Shown here one piece after another: positions 57,201-63,961 of a stretch of DNA of 64,000 nt. Under the pieces are notes generated by a model. It was not told the DNA's origin. It did no database searches and was given only the letters and a program-made list of their open reading frames with translations. Source of the stretch: Oasisia sp. SBJ-2009 (lineage: Eukaryota; Annelida; Polychaeta; Sabellida; Siboglinidae); NCBI GenBank assembly GCA_964017155.1, contig OZ024855.1:4794690-4858689 (forward strand). The letters run 5' to 3'. Positions within the stretch are counted from its first letter, which is position 1, and every line of letters begins with the position of its first letter. Made by a program: the position numbers and the translations under genes.

Positions 57201-60200
57201 TGGATATGTATTCAAAGTGTTATTAGGTGTGTAAAGTATTAAGTGTACGAAAATTTGCTTGCGGCCAAAGGCCGATATTAAAATCATAATAGAAATGTTA
57301 GTACACATAGTTCATCATTTCGTTTTTCTCAGATATGATTGAGAAGATTTTACTAGATAAACAAATATTTTCTAGCAACCACTATATCCGCGGAGAAAAC
57401 AACTGGGCCAACCGAAACCTCGACGTCAACGGCGGCCACCGAAAGCACCGCACCAAGCACAAGCGAAGAACCGACGACATCCGTCGAATCAACGAGCGAA
57501 GGTAACATTTCTTTTTAACCGGGCTAATCAAATAATTTTCATATTTCCACGATAAACTTTAAAACGGATTTTCCTTTTACGACCCAAAAATGATTGAAAA
57601 TTATTAATATAAATGAAACATTAATCATAAGATTATAGCTGTTTTCTACTCGAATATCCTTGTTAAACAGCGACTGTAGCAAGTACAACAACCGAAAAGA
57701 GCACTATTTCTGAAGAAACATCTACTCCTCCGCCACCTTCGACTGAATCGGTGATGACGAGTACAATCGAATTAGAAAGTTCGACATCTACAAGTAAGAT
57801 CAATATACTCACCTACACATCACACATTACGTATGTTCATCAGAGTTGTCCAGACAATTATTTACAATTTTCTAAAAAACGCGTTTCCAGGAACATTAGA
57901 AAAGCGATACCTCCACAATCTTACCGCAGCATACTCAATTTGATATAAAACGAAGAAAGAACGAGGCATAGCTTGACAAAACTTGTGTTTTGAAACCGTG
58001 AAATTCAATGTAACAGTCACAAGGTGTTTGAGTTTGGTAACTATCAATACATTAATAAATCGACAGTGACTTCGACTCAATCGACAGTGGAGTCTACGGA
58101 AACCACGGGTCGTGTGACGTCAACAGAAACAATCGCTTCAACTGTTGGCGAAACAACGGCGAGTCCGTCAGAGACTACTAGTGAAGGTAAAGCAGCATAT
58201 ATGAAAACAGTATATTTTCACATTTCAGTAATATTGTAGATTGGCTAATAATCTATGTCGGTCACCTCGAAATTTTTTATTTAAGCTAAATATTAGAAAA
58301 CATTTTCCCAGCACAAAATTACTCATTTGGAAAGTATGGAATAAAAAATTACATTACATCACCATTGGAAAACATATGTATGTACATGTTTTGATAAAGA
58401 ACTACGGACAGCAACAATATTGTATGCCAACAAAATTAGCGAAACGAAATATCGCTGTCAAAACGAAAGAGCTAGTCTCGAGAGGTGATTGATTGTACAA
58501 CTATGTGTATAAAGACTTACTTCTTCAAATATTCAAAGCGGCTTTTGATCTGATGTTTCTGTATACAGCTTCGACCACTGCCTCGGCGGAAACCACTGGA
58601 ACGACTGAAAGCGTTTCCTCGGCAGCGACCACAGAAACAGTCGCATCAAGTACGGTCGGAGAAACAACGCAGACTGCTGAAACAACGAGCGAAGGTAAGT
58701 GACTTCCATTTCCACCTGGTAGAGATAATGCACCTCACTATAATTGGGTCAACATTTACTGTCGGTAGATGAACAATTCTGTGTATAAACACTTACTTCT
58801 TCACATATGCAAAGCGGCTTTTAATGTGATGTTGCTGTTGCAGCTTCGACCACTGCCTCGGCGGAAACCACTGGAACGACTGAAAGCGTTTCCTCGGCAG
58901 CGACCACAGAAACAGTCGCATCAAGTACGGTCGGAGAAACAACGCAGACTGCTGAAACAACGAGCGAAGGTAAGTGACTTCCATTTCCAACTGATAGATA
59001 GAATGCACCTCACTATACTTGGGTCAACAATTAATGTCGGTAGATGAAATAGCGGCTACACGATACCTGGCATGTGCGTATCGAAATATGAAAAGTAACA
59101 CGAAAGAATGACTTGCTATACCGTATGGATATGTATTCAAAGTGTTATTAGGTGTGTAAAGTGTTAAGTGTACGAAAATTTGCTTGTGGCCAAAGGACGA
59201 TATTAAAATCATAATAGAAATGTTAGTACACATAGTTCATCATTTCGTTTTTCTCAGATATGATTGAGAAGATTTTACTAGATAAACAAATATTTTATAG
59301 CAACCACTATATCCGCGGAGAAAACAACTGGGCCAACCGAAACCTCGACGTCAACGGCGGCCACCGAAAGCACCGCACCAAGCACAAGCGAAGAACCGAC
59401 GACATCCGTCGAATCAACGAGCGAAGGTAACATTTCTTTTTAATCGGGCTAATCAAATAATTTTCATATTTCCACGATAAACTTTAAAACGGATTTTCCT
59501 TTTACGACCCAAAAATGATTGAAAATTATTAATATAAATGAAACATTAATCATAAGATTATAGCTGTTTTCTAGTCGAATATCCTTGTTAAACAGCGACT
59601 GTAGCAAGTACAACAACCGAAAAGAGCACTATTTCTGAAGAAACAACTACTCCTCCGCCACCTTCGACTGAATCGGTGATGACGAGTACAGTCGAATTAG
59701 AAAGTTCGACATCTACAAGTCAGATCAATATACTCACCTACACATCACACATTACGTATGTTGATCAGAGTTGTCCAGACAATTATTTACAATTTTCTAA
59801 AAAACGCGTTTCCATGAACATTAGAAAAGCGATACCTCCACAATCTTACCGCAGCATACTCAATTTGATATAAAACGAAGAAAGAACGAGGCATTGCTTG
59901 ACAAAACTTGTCTTTTGAAACCGTGAAATTCAATGTAACAGTCACAAGGTGTTTGAGTTTGGTAACTATCAATACATTAATAAATCGACAGTGACTTCGA
60001 CTCAATCGACAGTGGAGTCTACGGAAACCACGGGTCGTGTGACGTCAACAGAAACAATCGCTTCAACTGTTGGCGAAACAACGGCGAGTCCGTCAGAGAC
60101 TACTAGTGAAGGTAAAGCAGCATATATGAAAACAGTATATTTTCACATTTCAGTAATATTGTAGATTGGCTAATAATCTATGTCGGTCACCTCGAAATTT

Positions 60201-63200
60201 GTTATTTAGGCTAAATATTAGAAAACATTTTCCCAGCACAAAATTACTCATTTGGAAAGTATTGAATAAAAAATTACATTACATCACCATTGGAAAACAT
60301 ATGTATGTACATGTTTTGATAAAGAACTACGGACAGCAACAATATTGTATGCCAACAAAATTAGCGAAACGAAATATCGCTGTCAAAACGAAAGAGCTAG
60401 TCTCGAGAGGTGATTGATTGTACAACTATGTGTATAAACACTTACTTCTTCAAATATTCAAAGCGGCTTTTGATCTGATGTTTCTGTATACAGCTTCGAC
60501 CACTGCCTCGGCGGAAACCACTGGAACGACTGAAAGCGTTTCCTCGGCAGCGACCACAGAAACAGTCGCATCAAGTACGGTCGGAGAAACAACGCAGACT
60601 GCTGAAACAACGAGCGAAGGTAAGTGACTTCCATTTCCACCTGGTAGAGATAATGCACCTCACTATAATTGGGTCAACATTTACTGTCGGTAGATGAACA
60701 ATTCTGTGTATAAACATTTACTTCTTCACATATGCAAAGCGGCTTTTAATGTGATGTTGCTGTTGCAGCTTCGACCACTGCCTCGGCGGAAACCACTGGA
60801 ACGACTGAAAGCGTTTCCTCGGCAGCGACCACAGAAACAGTCGCATCAAGTACGGTCGGAGAAACAACGCAGACTGCTGAAACAACGAGCGAAGGTAAGT
60901 GACTTCCATTTCCAACTGATAGATAGAATGCACCTCACTATACTTGGGTCAACAATTAATGTCGGTAGATGAACTAGCGGCTACACGATACCTGGCATGT
61001 GCGTATCGAAATATGAAAAGTAACACGAAAGAATGACTTGCTATACCGTATGGATATGTATTCAAAGTGTTATTAGGTGTGTAAAGTGTTAAGTGTACGA
61101 AAATTTGCTTGTGGCCAAAGGACGATATTAAAATAATAATAGAAATGTTAGTACACATAGTTTATCATTTCGTTTTTCTCAGATATGATTGAGAAGATTT
61201 TACTAGATAAACAAATATTTTCTAGCAACCACTATATCCGCGGAGAAAACAACTGGGCCAACCGAAACCTCGACGTCAACGGCGGCCACCGAAAGCACCG
61301 CACCAAGCACAAGCGAAGAACCGACGACATCCGTCGAATCAACGAGCGAAGGTAACATTTCTTTTTAATCGGGCTAATCAAATAATTTTCATATTTCCAC
61401 GATAAACTTTAAAACGGATTTTCCTTTTACGACCCAAAAATGATTGAAAATTATTAATATAAATGAAACATTAATCATAAGATTATAGCTGTTTTCTAGT
61501 CGAATATCCTTGTTAAACAGCGACTGTAGCAAGTACAACAACCGAAAAGAGCACTATTTCTGAAGAAACATCTACTCCTCCGCCACCTTCGACTGAATCG
61601 GTGATGACGAGTACAGTCGAATTAGAAAGTTCGACATCTACAAGTCAGATCAATATACTCACCTACACGTCACACATTACGTATGTTGATCAGAGTTGTG
61701 CAGACAATTATTTACAATTTTCTAAAAAACGCGTTTCCAGGAACATTAGAAAAGCGATACCTCCACAATCTTACCGCAGCATACTCAATTTGATATAAAA
61801 CGAAGAAAGAACGAGGCATAGCTTGACAAAACTTGTGTTTTGAAACCGTGAAATTCAATGTAACAGTCACAAGGTGTTTGAGTTTGGTAACTATCAATAC
61901 ATTAATAAATCGACAGTGACTTCGACTCAATCGACAGTGGAGTCTACGGAAACCACGGGTCGTGTGACGTCAACAGAAACAATCGCTTCAACTGTTGGCG
62001 AAACAACGGCGAGTCCGTCAGAGACTACTAGTGAAGGTAAAGCAGCATATATGAAAACAGTATATTTTCACATTTCAGTAATATTGTAGATTGGCTAATA
62101 ATCTATGTCGGTCACCTCGAAATTTGTTATTTAAGCTAAATATTAGAAAAAAATTTCCCAGCACAAAATTACTCATTTGGAAAGTATGGAATAAAAAATT
62201 ACATTACATCACCATTGGAAAACATATGTATGTACATGTTTTGATAAAGAACTACGGACAGCAACAATATTGTATGCCAACAAAATTAGCGAAACGAAAT
62301 ATCGCTGTCAAAACGAAAGAGCTAGTCTCGAGAGGTGATTGATTGTACAACTATGTGTATAAACACTTACTTCTTCAAATATTCAAAGCGGCTTTTGATC
62401 TGATGTTTCTGTATACAGCTTCGACCACTGCCTCGGCGGAAACCACTGGAACGACTGAAAGCGTTTCCTCGGCAGCGACCACAGAAACAGTCGCATCAAG
62501 TACGGTCGGAGAAACAACGCAGACTGCTGAAACAACGAGCGAAGGTAAGTGACTTCCATTTCCACCTGGTAGAGATAATGCACCTCACTATAATTGGGTC
62601 AACATTTACTGTCGGTAGATGAACAATTCTGTGTATAAACATTTACTTCTTCACATATGCAAAGCGGCTTTTAATGTGATGTTGCTGTTGCAGCTTCGAC
62701 CACTGCCTCGGCGGAAACCACTGGAACGACTGAAAGCGTTTCCTCGGCAGCGACCACAGAAACAGTCGCATCAAGTACGGTCGGAGAAACAACGCAGACT
62801 GCTGAAACAACGAGCGAAGGTAAGTGACTTCCATTTCCAACTGATAGATAGAATGCACCTCACTATACTTGGGTCAACAATTAATGTCGGTAGATGAAAT
62901 AGCGGCTACACGATACCTGGCATGTGCGTATCGAAATATGAAAAGTAACACGAAAGAATGACTTGCTATACCGTATGGATATGTATTCAAAGTGTTATTA
63001 GGTGTGTAAAGTGTTAAGTGTACGAAAATTTGCTTGTGGCCAAAGGACGATATTAAAATCATAATAGAAATGTTAGTACACATAGTTCATCATTTCGTTT
63101 TTCTCAGATATGATTGAGAAGATTTTACTAGATAAACAAATATTTTATAGCAACCACTATATCCGCGGAGAAAACAACTGGGCCAACCGAAACCTCGACG

Positions 63201-63961
63201 TCAACGGCGGCCACCGAAAGCACCGCACCAAGCACAAGCGAAGAACCGACGACATCCGTCGAATCAACGAGCGAAGGTAACATTTCTTTTTAATCGGGCT
63301 AATCAAATAATTTTCATATTTCCACGATAAACTTTAAAACGGATTTTCCTTTTACGACCCAAAAATGATTGAAAATTATTAATATAAATGAAACATTAAT
63401 CATAAGATTATAGCTGTTTTCTACTCGAATATCCTTGTTAAACAGCGACTGTAGCAAGTACAACAACCGAAAAGAGCACTATTTCTGAAGAAACATCTAC
63501 TCCTCCGCCACCTTCGACTGAATCGGTGATGACGAGTACAGTCGAATTAGAAAGTTCGACATCTACAAGTCAGATCAATATACTCACCTACACATCACAC
63601 ATTACGTATGTTGATCAGAGTTGTCCAGACAATTATTTACAATTTTCTAAAAAACGCGTTTCCATGAACATTAGAAAAGCGATACCTCCACAATCTTACC
63701 GCAGCATACTCAATTTGATATAAAACGAAGAAAGAACGAGGCATAGCTTGACAAAACTTGTGTTTTGAAACCGTGAAATTCAATGTAACAGTCACAAGGT
63801 GTTTGAGTTTGGTAACTATCAATACATTAATAAATCGACAGTGACTTCGACTCAATCGACAGTGGAGTCTACGGAAACCACGGGTCGTGTGACGTCAACA
63901 GAAACAATCGCTTCAACTGTTGGCGAAACAACGGCGAGTCCGTCAGAGACTACTAGTGAAG
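131..63961 (+). CDS. Giant mucin-like Ser/Thr/Glu-rich repeat protein, multi-exon gene, partial at both ends
   Basis: All 166 exons read on the + strand as one frame. Each starts after AG, ends before GT, has a length divisible by three and breaks codons after the first base. Joined, they give 6,870 codons with no stop or frameshift seen. Reading through any donor soon meets a stop or leaves the pattern (GAA GGT AAG TGA after exons D and E), so splicing is required. Every 207-residue cassette is about 55% Ser/Thr and strongly acidic, with no Cys or aromatic residue in the consensus, and recurring TTSEG and ESTSEG ends. This composition is known from mucin PTS domains, so O-glycosylation and an extracellular role are inferred. 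No signal peptide, transmembrane segment, von Willebrand or chitin-binding domain lies in the window, so membrane-bound and secreted forms cannot be told apart. A silk, glue or cuticle-type repeat protein is an alternative. Family assignment is uncertain; the gene model itself is well supported. Confidence 0.8.
257..425 (+). other. Intron A-B (type copy), 169 bp
   Basis: Donor gtaac and acceptor gttaaacag; AT-rich, with no feature recognised inside. An extra pyrimidine-preceded AG (gttttctag) lies at 403-404, exactly 21 bases before the exon. Using it would keep phase but insert TAA in frame. That AG is changed to AC in units 14-18, 21, 23, 25, 29, 31 and 34. Confidence 0.75.
426..548 (+). 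CDS. Exon B (type copy, unit 1): 41 codons with a Pro tetrad
   Basis: Acceptor aaacag|CG and donor ACA A|gtaag; 123 bp, phase 1-1. The product starts ATVASTTTEKSTISEE, has a PPPP run at residues 20-23 and ends ESSTSTS once the split codon is completed. It has 12 Thr, 10 Ser and 6 Glu in 41 residues, and is the only exon with a clear Pro cluster and the only one with Met or Leu inside. The last exonic base is A rather than G, so the donor is weaker than the others; in 12 units it is further changed from gtaag to gtcag. Variants: Thr6Ala with Val33Ile in units 15, 17, 21, 23 and 25; Val33Ile alone in 31; Glu34Asp in 8; Glu26Gln in 12; Ser37Ile in 13; Ser18Thr in 32. The frame stays open into the intron in many units (see rejected items). 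Confidence 0.74.
549..825 (+). other. Intron B-C (type copy), 277 bp here, 273-277 bp across the array
   Basis: This is the only intron that varies in length. The variation lies in the A-rich tract near 629-640, which reads A8 with T interruptions, A8, A9 or A6 in different units. The acceptor region before exon C is poor in pyrimidines. AATAAA occurs at 813-818, just before the acceptor, and is doubled in some units. No gene was recognised. Confidence 0.72.
826..945 (+). CDS. Exon C (type copy, unit 1): 40 codons; alternative start at 847
   Basis: Acceptor cgacag|TG and donor GAAG|gtaaa; 120 bp, phase 1-1. After exon B the split codon is A|TG (Met); after an exon ending in G it would be GTG (Val). 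The product starts MTSTQSTVESTETTGR and ends ASPSETTSE, with 14 Thr, 8 Ser, 6 Glu and one Arg. The second half matches exon D (TETIAS-TVGETT against TETVASSTVGETT). An 11-base direct repeat, AATCGACAGTG, places a second acceptor 21 bases downstream, giving a 99 bp exon that is also in phase; the two cannot be told apart here. Variants: Thr22Arg in units 3, 4 and 6, and Thr26Ser in unit 11. The polypyrimidine tract is weak for both acceptors. Confidence 0.66.
946..1327 (+). other. Intron C-D (type copy), 382 bp
   Basis: Donor gtaaag and acceptor tgtatacag. A good-looking but very early AG (cacatttcag, ending at 987) lies only 42 bases after the donor and is followed by an in-frame stop. An 83-codon stretch without a stop at 1000-1251 lacks an ATG at its start, has Lys/Tyr/Trp content unlike the exons and is interrupted in unit 7, so it is treated as chance. 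Nothing else was recognised. Confidence 0.72.
1328..1453 (+). CDS. Exon D (type copy, unit 1): 42 codons of mucin-like repeat
   Basis: Acceptor gtatacag|CT and donor GCGAAG|gtaagtga; 126 bp, phase 1-1. The product starts ASTTASAETTGTTES and ends QTAETTSE: 15 Thr, 8 Ser, 7 Ala, 6 Glu, 3 Val, 2 Gly and 1 Gln, with no basic residue. The donor is close to the metazoan consensus; units 3 and 6 carry gttag instead. It is identical to exon E at all 126 bases in unit 1, including synonymous sites, although the flanking introns differ. Across full units I saw only one coding change, a synonymous TCG to TCT in unit 30. Confidence 0.8.
1454..1602 (+). other. Intron D-E (type copy), 149 bp
   Basis: Donor gtaagtgac and acceptor gttgctgttgcag, the best pyrimidine tract of the five. 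The intron resembles the start of the E-A intron joined to the end of the C-D intron with many substitutions, as expected from a 275 bp exon-plus-intron duplication. Confidence 0.78.
1603..1728 (+). CDS. Exon E (type copy, unit 1): second copy of exon D
   Basis: Acceptor gttgcag|CT and donor GCGAAG|gtaagtga; 126 bp, phase 1-1. It encodes the same 42 residues as exon D with identical codons. Exon E carries more private changes than D: Thr33Ile in unit 14, Thr9Ile in unit 16, Ser41Asn in units 20 and 22, Thr12Lys in unit 30, and a gtagg donor in unit 13. Because D and E are interchangeable, loss of one (units 2 and 18) leaves the reading frame intact. Confidence 0.8.
1729..2059 (+). other. Intron E-A (type copy), 331 bp, links one cassette to the next
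   Basis: Donor gtaagtgac and acceptor ttttatag. This is the longest stretch with no similarity to the other introns, after its first ~85 bases which match the D-E intron. It contains a pyrimidine-rich AG (tttttctcag) 43 bases before exon A. A CGGCCAAAGGCCG near-palindrome variant occurs in front of units 14, 15, 17, 21, 23, 25 and 31. No gene was seen. Confidence 0.75.
2060..3711 (+). repeat. Unit 2, short unit with one D/E exon, 1652 bp
   Basis: Exons: A 2060-2185, B 2355-2477, C 2753-2872, E 3255-3380. The 275 bp exon D block is missing. Sequence before the remaining exon switches from D-type to E-type flank at about 3199, at tgtgtataaac, with one extra C at the junction. Frame is kept (165 codons). 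B has a synonymous TCT to TCA change. Confidence 0.85.
3712..5638 (+). repeat. Unit 3, five exons, 1927 bp
   Basis: Exons: A 3712-3837, B 4007-4129, C 4405-4524, D 4907-5032, E 5182-5307. A carries Ala6Gly (3727) and C carries Thr22Arg (4468). The exon D donor is gttag (T at 5035). Confidence 0.85.
5639..7565 (+). repeat. Unit 4, five exons, 1927 bp
   Basis: Exons: A 5639-5764, B 5934-6056, C 6332-6451, D 6834-6959, E 7109-7234. Ala6Gly (5654) and Thr22Arg in C (6395), as in units 3 and 6; the D donor is the normal gtaag. Confidence 0.85.
7566..9493 (+). repeat. Unit 5, five exons, 1928 bp
   Basis: Exons: A 7566-7691, B 7861-7983, C 8260-8379, D 8762-8887, E 9037-9162. Shares a private intron base (gtaacatttcg after exon A) with unit 7. 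Confidence 0.85.
9494..11420 (+). repeat. Unit 6, five exons, 1927 bp
   Basis: Exons: A 9494-9619, B 9789-9911, C 10187-10306, D 10689-10814, E 10964-11089. Ala6Gly (9509), Thr22Arg in C (10250) and a gttag donor after D (T at 10817): the same set as unit 3. Confidence 0.85.
11421..13348 (+). repeat. Unit 7, five exons, 1928 bp
   Basis: Exons: A 11421-11546, B 11716-11838, C 12115-12234, D 12617-12742, E 12892-13017. Carries the unit 5 marker after exon A. A C to T change at 12457 puts a stop in the 83-codon open stretch of the C-D intron. Confidence 0.85.
13349..15276 (+). repeat. Unit 8, five exons, 1928 bp
   Basis: Exons: A 13349-13474, B 13644-13766, C 14043-14162, D 14545-14670, E 14820-14945. 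B has Glu34Asp (13744). First of four units with atgtgggtc in the C-D intron. Confidence 0.85.
15277..17204 (+). repeat. Unit 9, five exons, 1928 bp
   Basis: Exons: A 15277-15402, B 15572-15694, C 15971-16090, D 16473-16598, E 16748-16873. Belongs to the uniform block of units 8-11. Confidence 0.85.
17205..19132 (+). repeat. Unit 10, five exons, 1928 bp
   Basis: Exons: A 17205-17330, B 17500-17622, C 17899-18018, D 18401-18526, E 18676-18801. Nearly identical to units 9 and 11. Confidence 0.85.
19133..21060 (+). repeat. Unit 11, five exons, 1928 bp
   Basis: Exons: A 19133-19258, B 19428-19550, C 19827-19946, D 20329-20454, E 20604-20729. C has Thr26Ser (19901). Last of the units 8-11 block. 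Confidence 0.85.
21061..22986 (+). repeat. Unit 12, five exons, 1926 bp
   Basis: Exons: A 21061-21186, B 21356-21478, C 21753-21872, D 22255-22380, E 22530-22655. A has two synonymous changes (CCA ACA); B has Glu26Gln (21430). B-C intron 274 bp, a length seen only here. Confidence 0.85.
22987..24913 (+). repeat. Unit 13, five exons, 1927 bp
   Basis: Exons: A 22987-23112, B 23282-23404, C 23680-23799, D 24182-24307, E 24457-24582. B has Ser37Ile (23390) and the first gtcag donor (C at 23407). The E donor is gtagg (G at 24586). Transition between the two halves of the array. Confidence 0.85.
24914..26838 (+). repeat. Unit 14, five exons, 1925 bp
   Basis: Exons: A 24914-25039, B 25209-25331, C 25605-25724, D 26107-26232, E 26382-26507. 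B donor gtcag; E has Thr33Ile (26478). First unit with the 273 bp B-C intron. Confidence 0.85.
26839..28763 (+). repeat. Unit 15, five exons, 1925 bp (type P)
   Basis: Exons: A 26839-26964, B 27134-27256, C 27530-27649, D 28032-28157, E 28307-28432. B has Thr6Ala and Val33Ile with a gtaag donor. Founder pattern of type P, repeated in units 17, 21, 23 and 25. Confidence 0.85.
28764..30688 (+). repeat. Unit 16, five exons, 1925 bp
   Basis: Exons: A 28764-28889, B 29059-29181, C 29455-29574, D 29957-30082, E 30232-30357. A has Thr13Ile (28800), B donor gtcag, E has Thr9Ile (30256). Confidence 0.85.
30689..32613 (+). repeat. Unit 17, five exons, 1925 bp (type P)
   Basis: Exons: A 30689-30814, B 30984-31106, C 31380-31499, D 31882-32007, E 32157-32282. 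Same B replacements as unit 15. Confidence 0.85.
32614..34263 (+). repeat. Unit 18, short unit with one hybrid D/E exon, 1650 bp
   Basis: Exons: A 32614-32739, B 32909-33031, C 33305-33424, D/E 33807-33932. The remaining exon has the D-type acceptor side (gtatacag) and the E-type intron after it (ccaactgatag), so the exchange fell inside the exon where D and E are identical. A has Thr13Ile; B donor gtcag. Frame is kept (165 codons). Confidence 0.88.
34264..36191 (+). repeat. Unit 19, five exons, 1928 bp
   Basis: Exons: A 34264-34389, B 34559-34681, C 34958-35077, D 35460-35585, E 35735-35860. A has Thr13Ile; B donor gtaag. Shares gtattgaat in the C-D intron with unit 26. Confidence 0.85.
36192..38116 (+). 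repeat. Unit 20, five exons, 1925 bp
   Basis: Exons: A 36192-36317, B 36487-36609, C 36883-37002, D 37385-37510, E 37660-37785. B donor gtcag; E has Ser41Asn (37780). Shares cacgtc and gttgtgcag in the B-C intron with units 27, 28 and 33. Confidence 0.85.
38117..40041 (+). repeat. Unit 21, five exons, 1925 bp (type P)
   Basis: Exons: A 38117-38242, B 38412-38534, C 38808-38927, D 39310-39435, E 39585-39710. Thr6Ala and Val33Ile in B. Confidence 0.85.
40042..41969 (+). repeat. Unit 22, five exons, 1928 bp
   Basis: Exons: A 40042-40167, B 40337-40459, C 40736-40855, D 41238-41363, E 41513-41638. Thr13Ile in A; Ser41Asn in E (41633). Shares tatattgatc in the B-C intron with unit 24. Confidence 0.85.
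41970..43894 (+). repeat. Unit 23, five exons, 1925 bp (type P)
   Basis: Exons: A 41970-42095, B 42265-42387, C 42661-42780, D 43163-43288, E 43438-43563. Thr6Ala and Val33Ile in B. Confidence 0.85.
43895..45822 (+). repeat. Unit 24, five exons, 1928 bp
   Basis: Exons: A 43895-44020, B 44190-44312, C 44589-44708, D 45091-45216, E 45366-45491. Thr13Ile in A. The D-E intron has two private changes (gtgatttcc, gagacaatg). Confidence 0.85.
45823..47747 (+). repeat. Unit 25, five exons, 1925 bp (type P)
   Basis: Exons: A 45823-45948, B 46118-46240, C 46514-46633, D 47016-47141, E 47291-47416. Thr6Ala and Val33Ile in B. Confidence 0.85.
47748..49675 (+). repeat. Unit 26, five exons, 1928 bp
   Basis: Exons: A 47748-47873, B 48043-48165, C 48442-48561, D 48944-49069, E 49219-49344. 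Thr13Ile in A; marker set as unit 19. Confidence 0.85.
49676..51600 (+). repeat. Unit 27, five exons, 1925 bp
   Basis: Exons: A 49676-49801, B 49971-50093, C 50367-50486, D 50869-50994, E 51144-51269. B donor gtcag; marker set as unit 20 up to exon C, then as unit 26 in the C-D intron. Confidence 0.85.
51601..53525 (+). repeat. Unit 28, five exons, 1925 bp
   Basis: Exons: A 51601-51726, B 51896-52018, C 52292-52411, D 52794-52919, E 53069-53194. B donor gtcag. Carries the same markers as unit 27, apart from gaaatagcgg in its E-A intron. Confidence 0.85.
53526..55450 (+). repeat. Unit 29, five exons, 1925 bp
   Basis: Exons: A 53526-53651, B 53821-53943, C 54217-54336, D 54719-54844, E 54994-55119. 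B donor gtcag; preceded by gaaatagcgg in the E-A intron. Confidence 0.85.
55451..57375 (+). repeat. Unit 30, five exons, 1925 bp
   Basis: Exons: A 55451-55576, B 55746-55868, C 56142-56261, D 56644-56769, E 56919-57044. B donor gtcag; D synonymous change (56696); E Thr12Lys (56952), the only added basic residue seen in D or E. Confidence 0.85.
57376..59300 (+). repeat. Unit 31, five exons, 1925 bp (P-like)
   Basis: Exons: A 57376-57501, B 57671-57793, C 58067-58186, D 58569-58694, E 58844-58969. B has Val33Ile but not Thr6Ala: a partial type P. Confidence 0.85.
59301..61225 (+). repeat. Unit 32, five exons, 1925 bp
   Basis: Exons: A 59301-59426, B 59596-59718, C 59992-60111, D 60494-60619, E 60769-60894. 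B has Ser18Thr (59646) and a gtcag donor. Shares gcattgctt in the B-C intron with unit 30. Confidence 0.85.
61226..63150 (+). repeat. Unit 33, five exons, 1925 bp
   Basis: Exons: A 61226-61351, B 61521-61643, C 61917-62036, D 62419-62544, E 62694-62819. B donor gtcag; marker set as units 20, 27 and 28. Confidence 0.85.
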
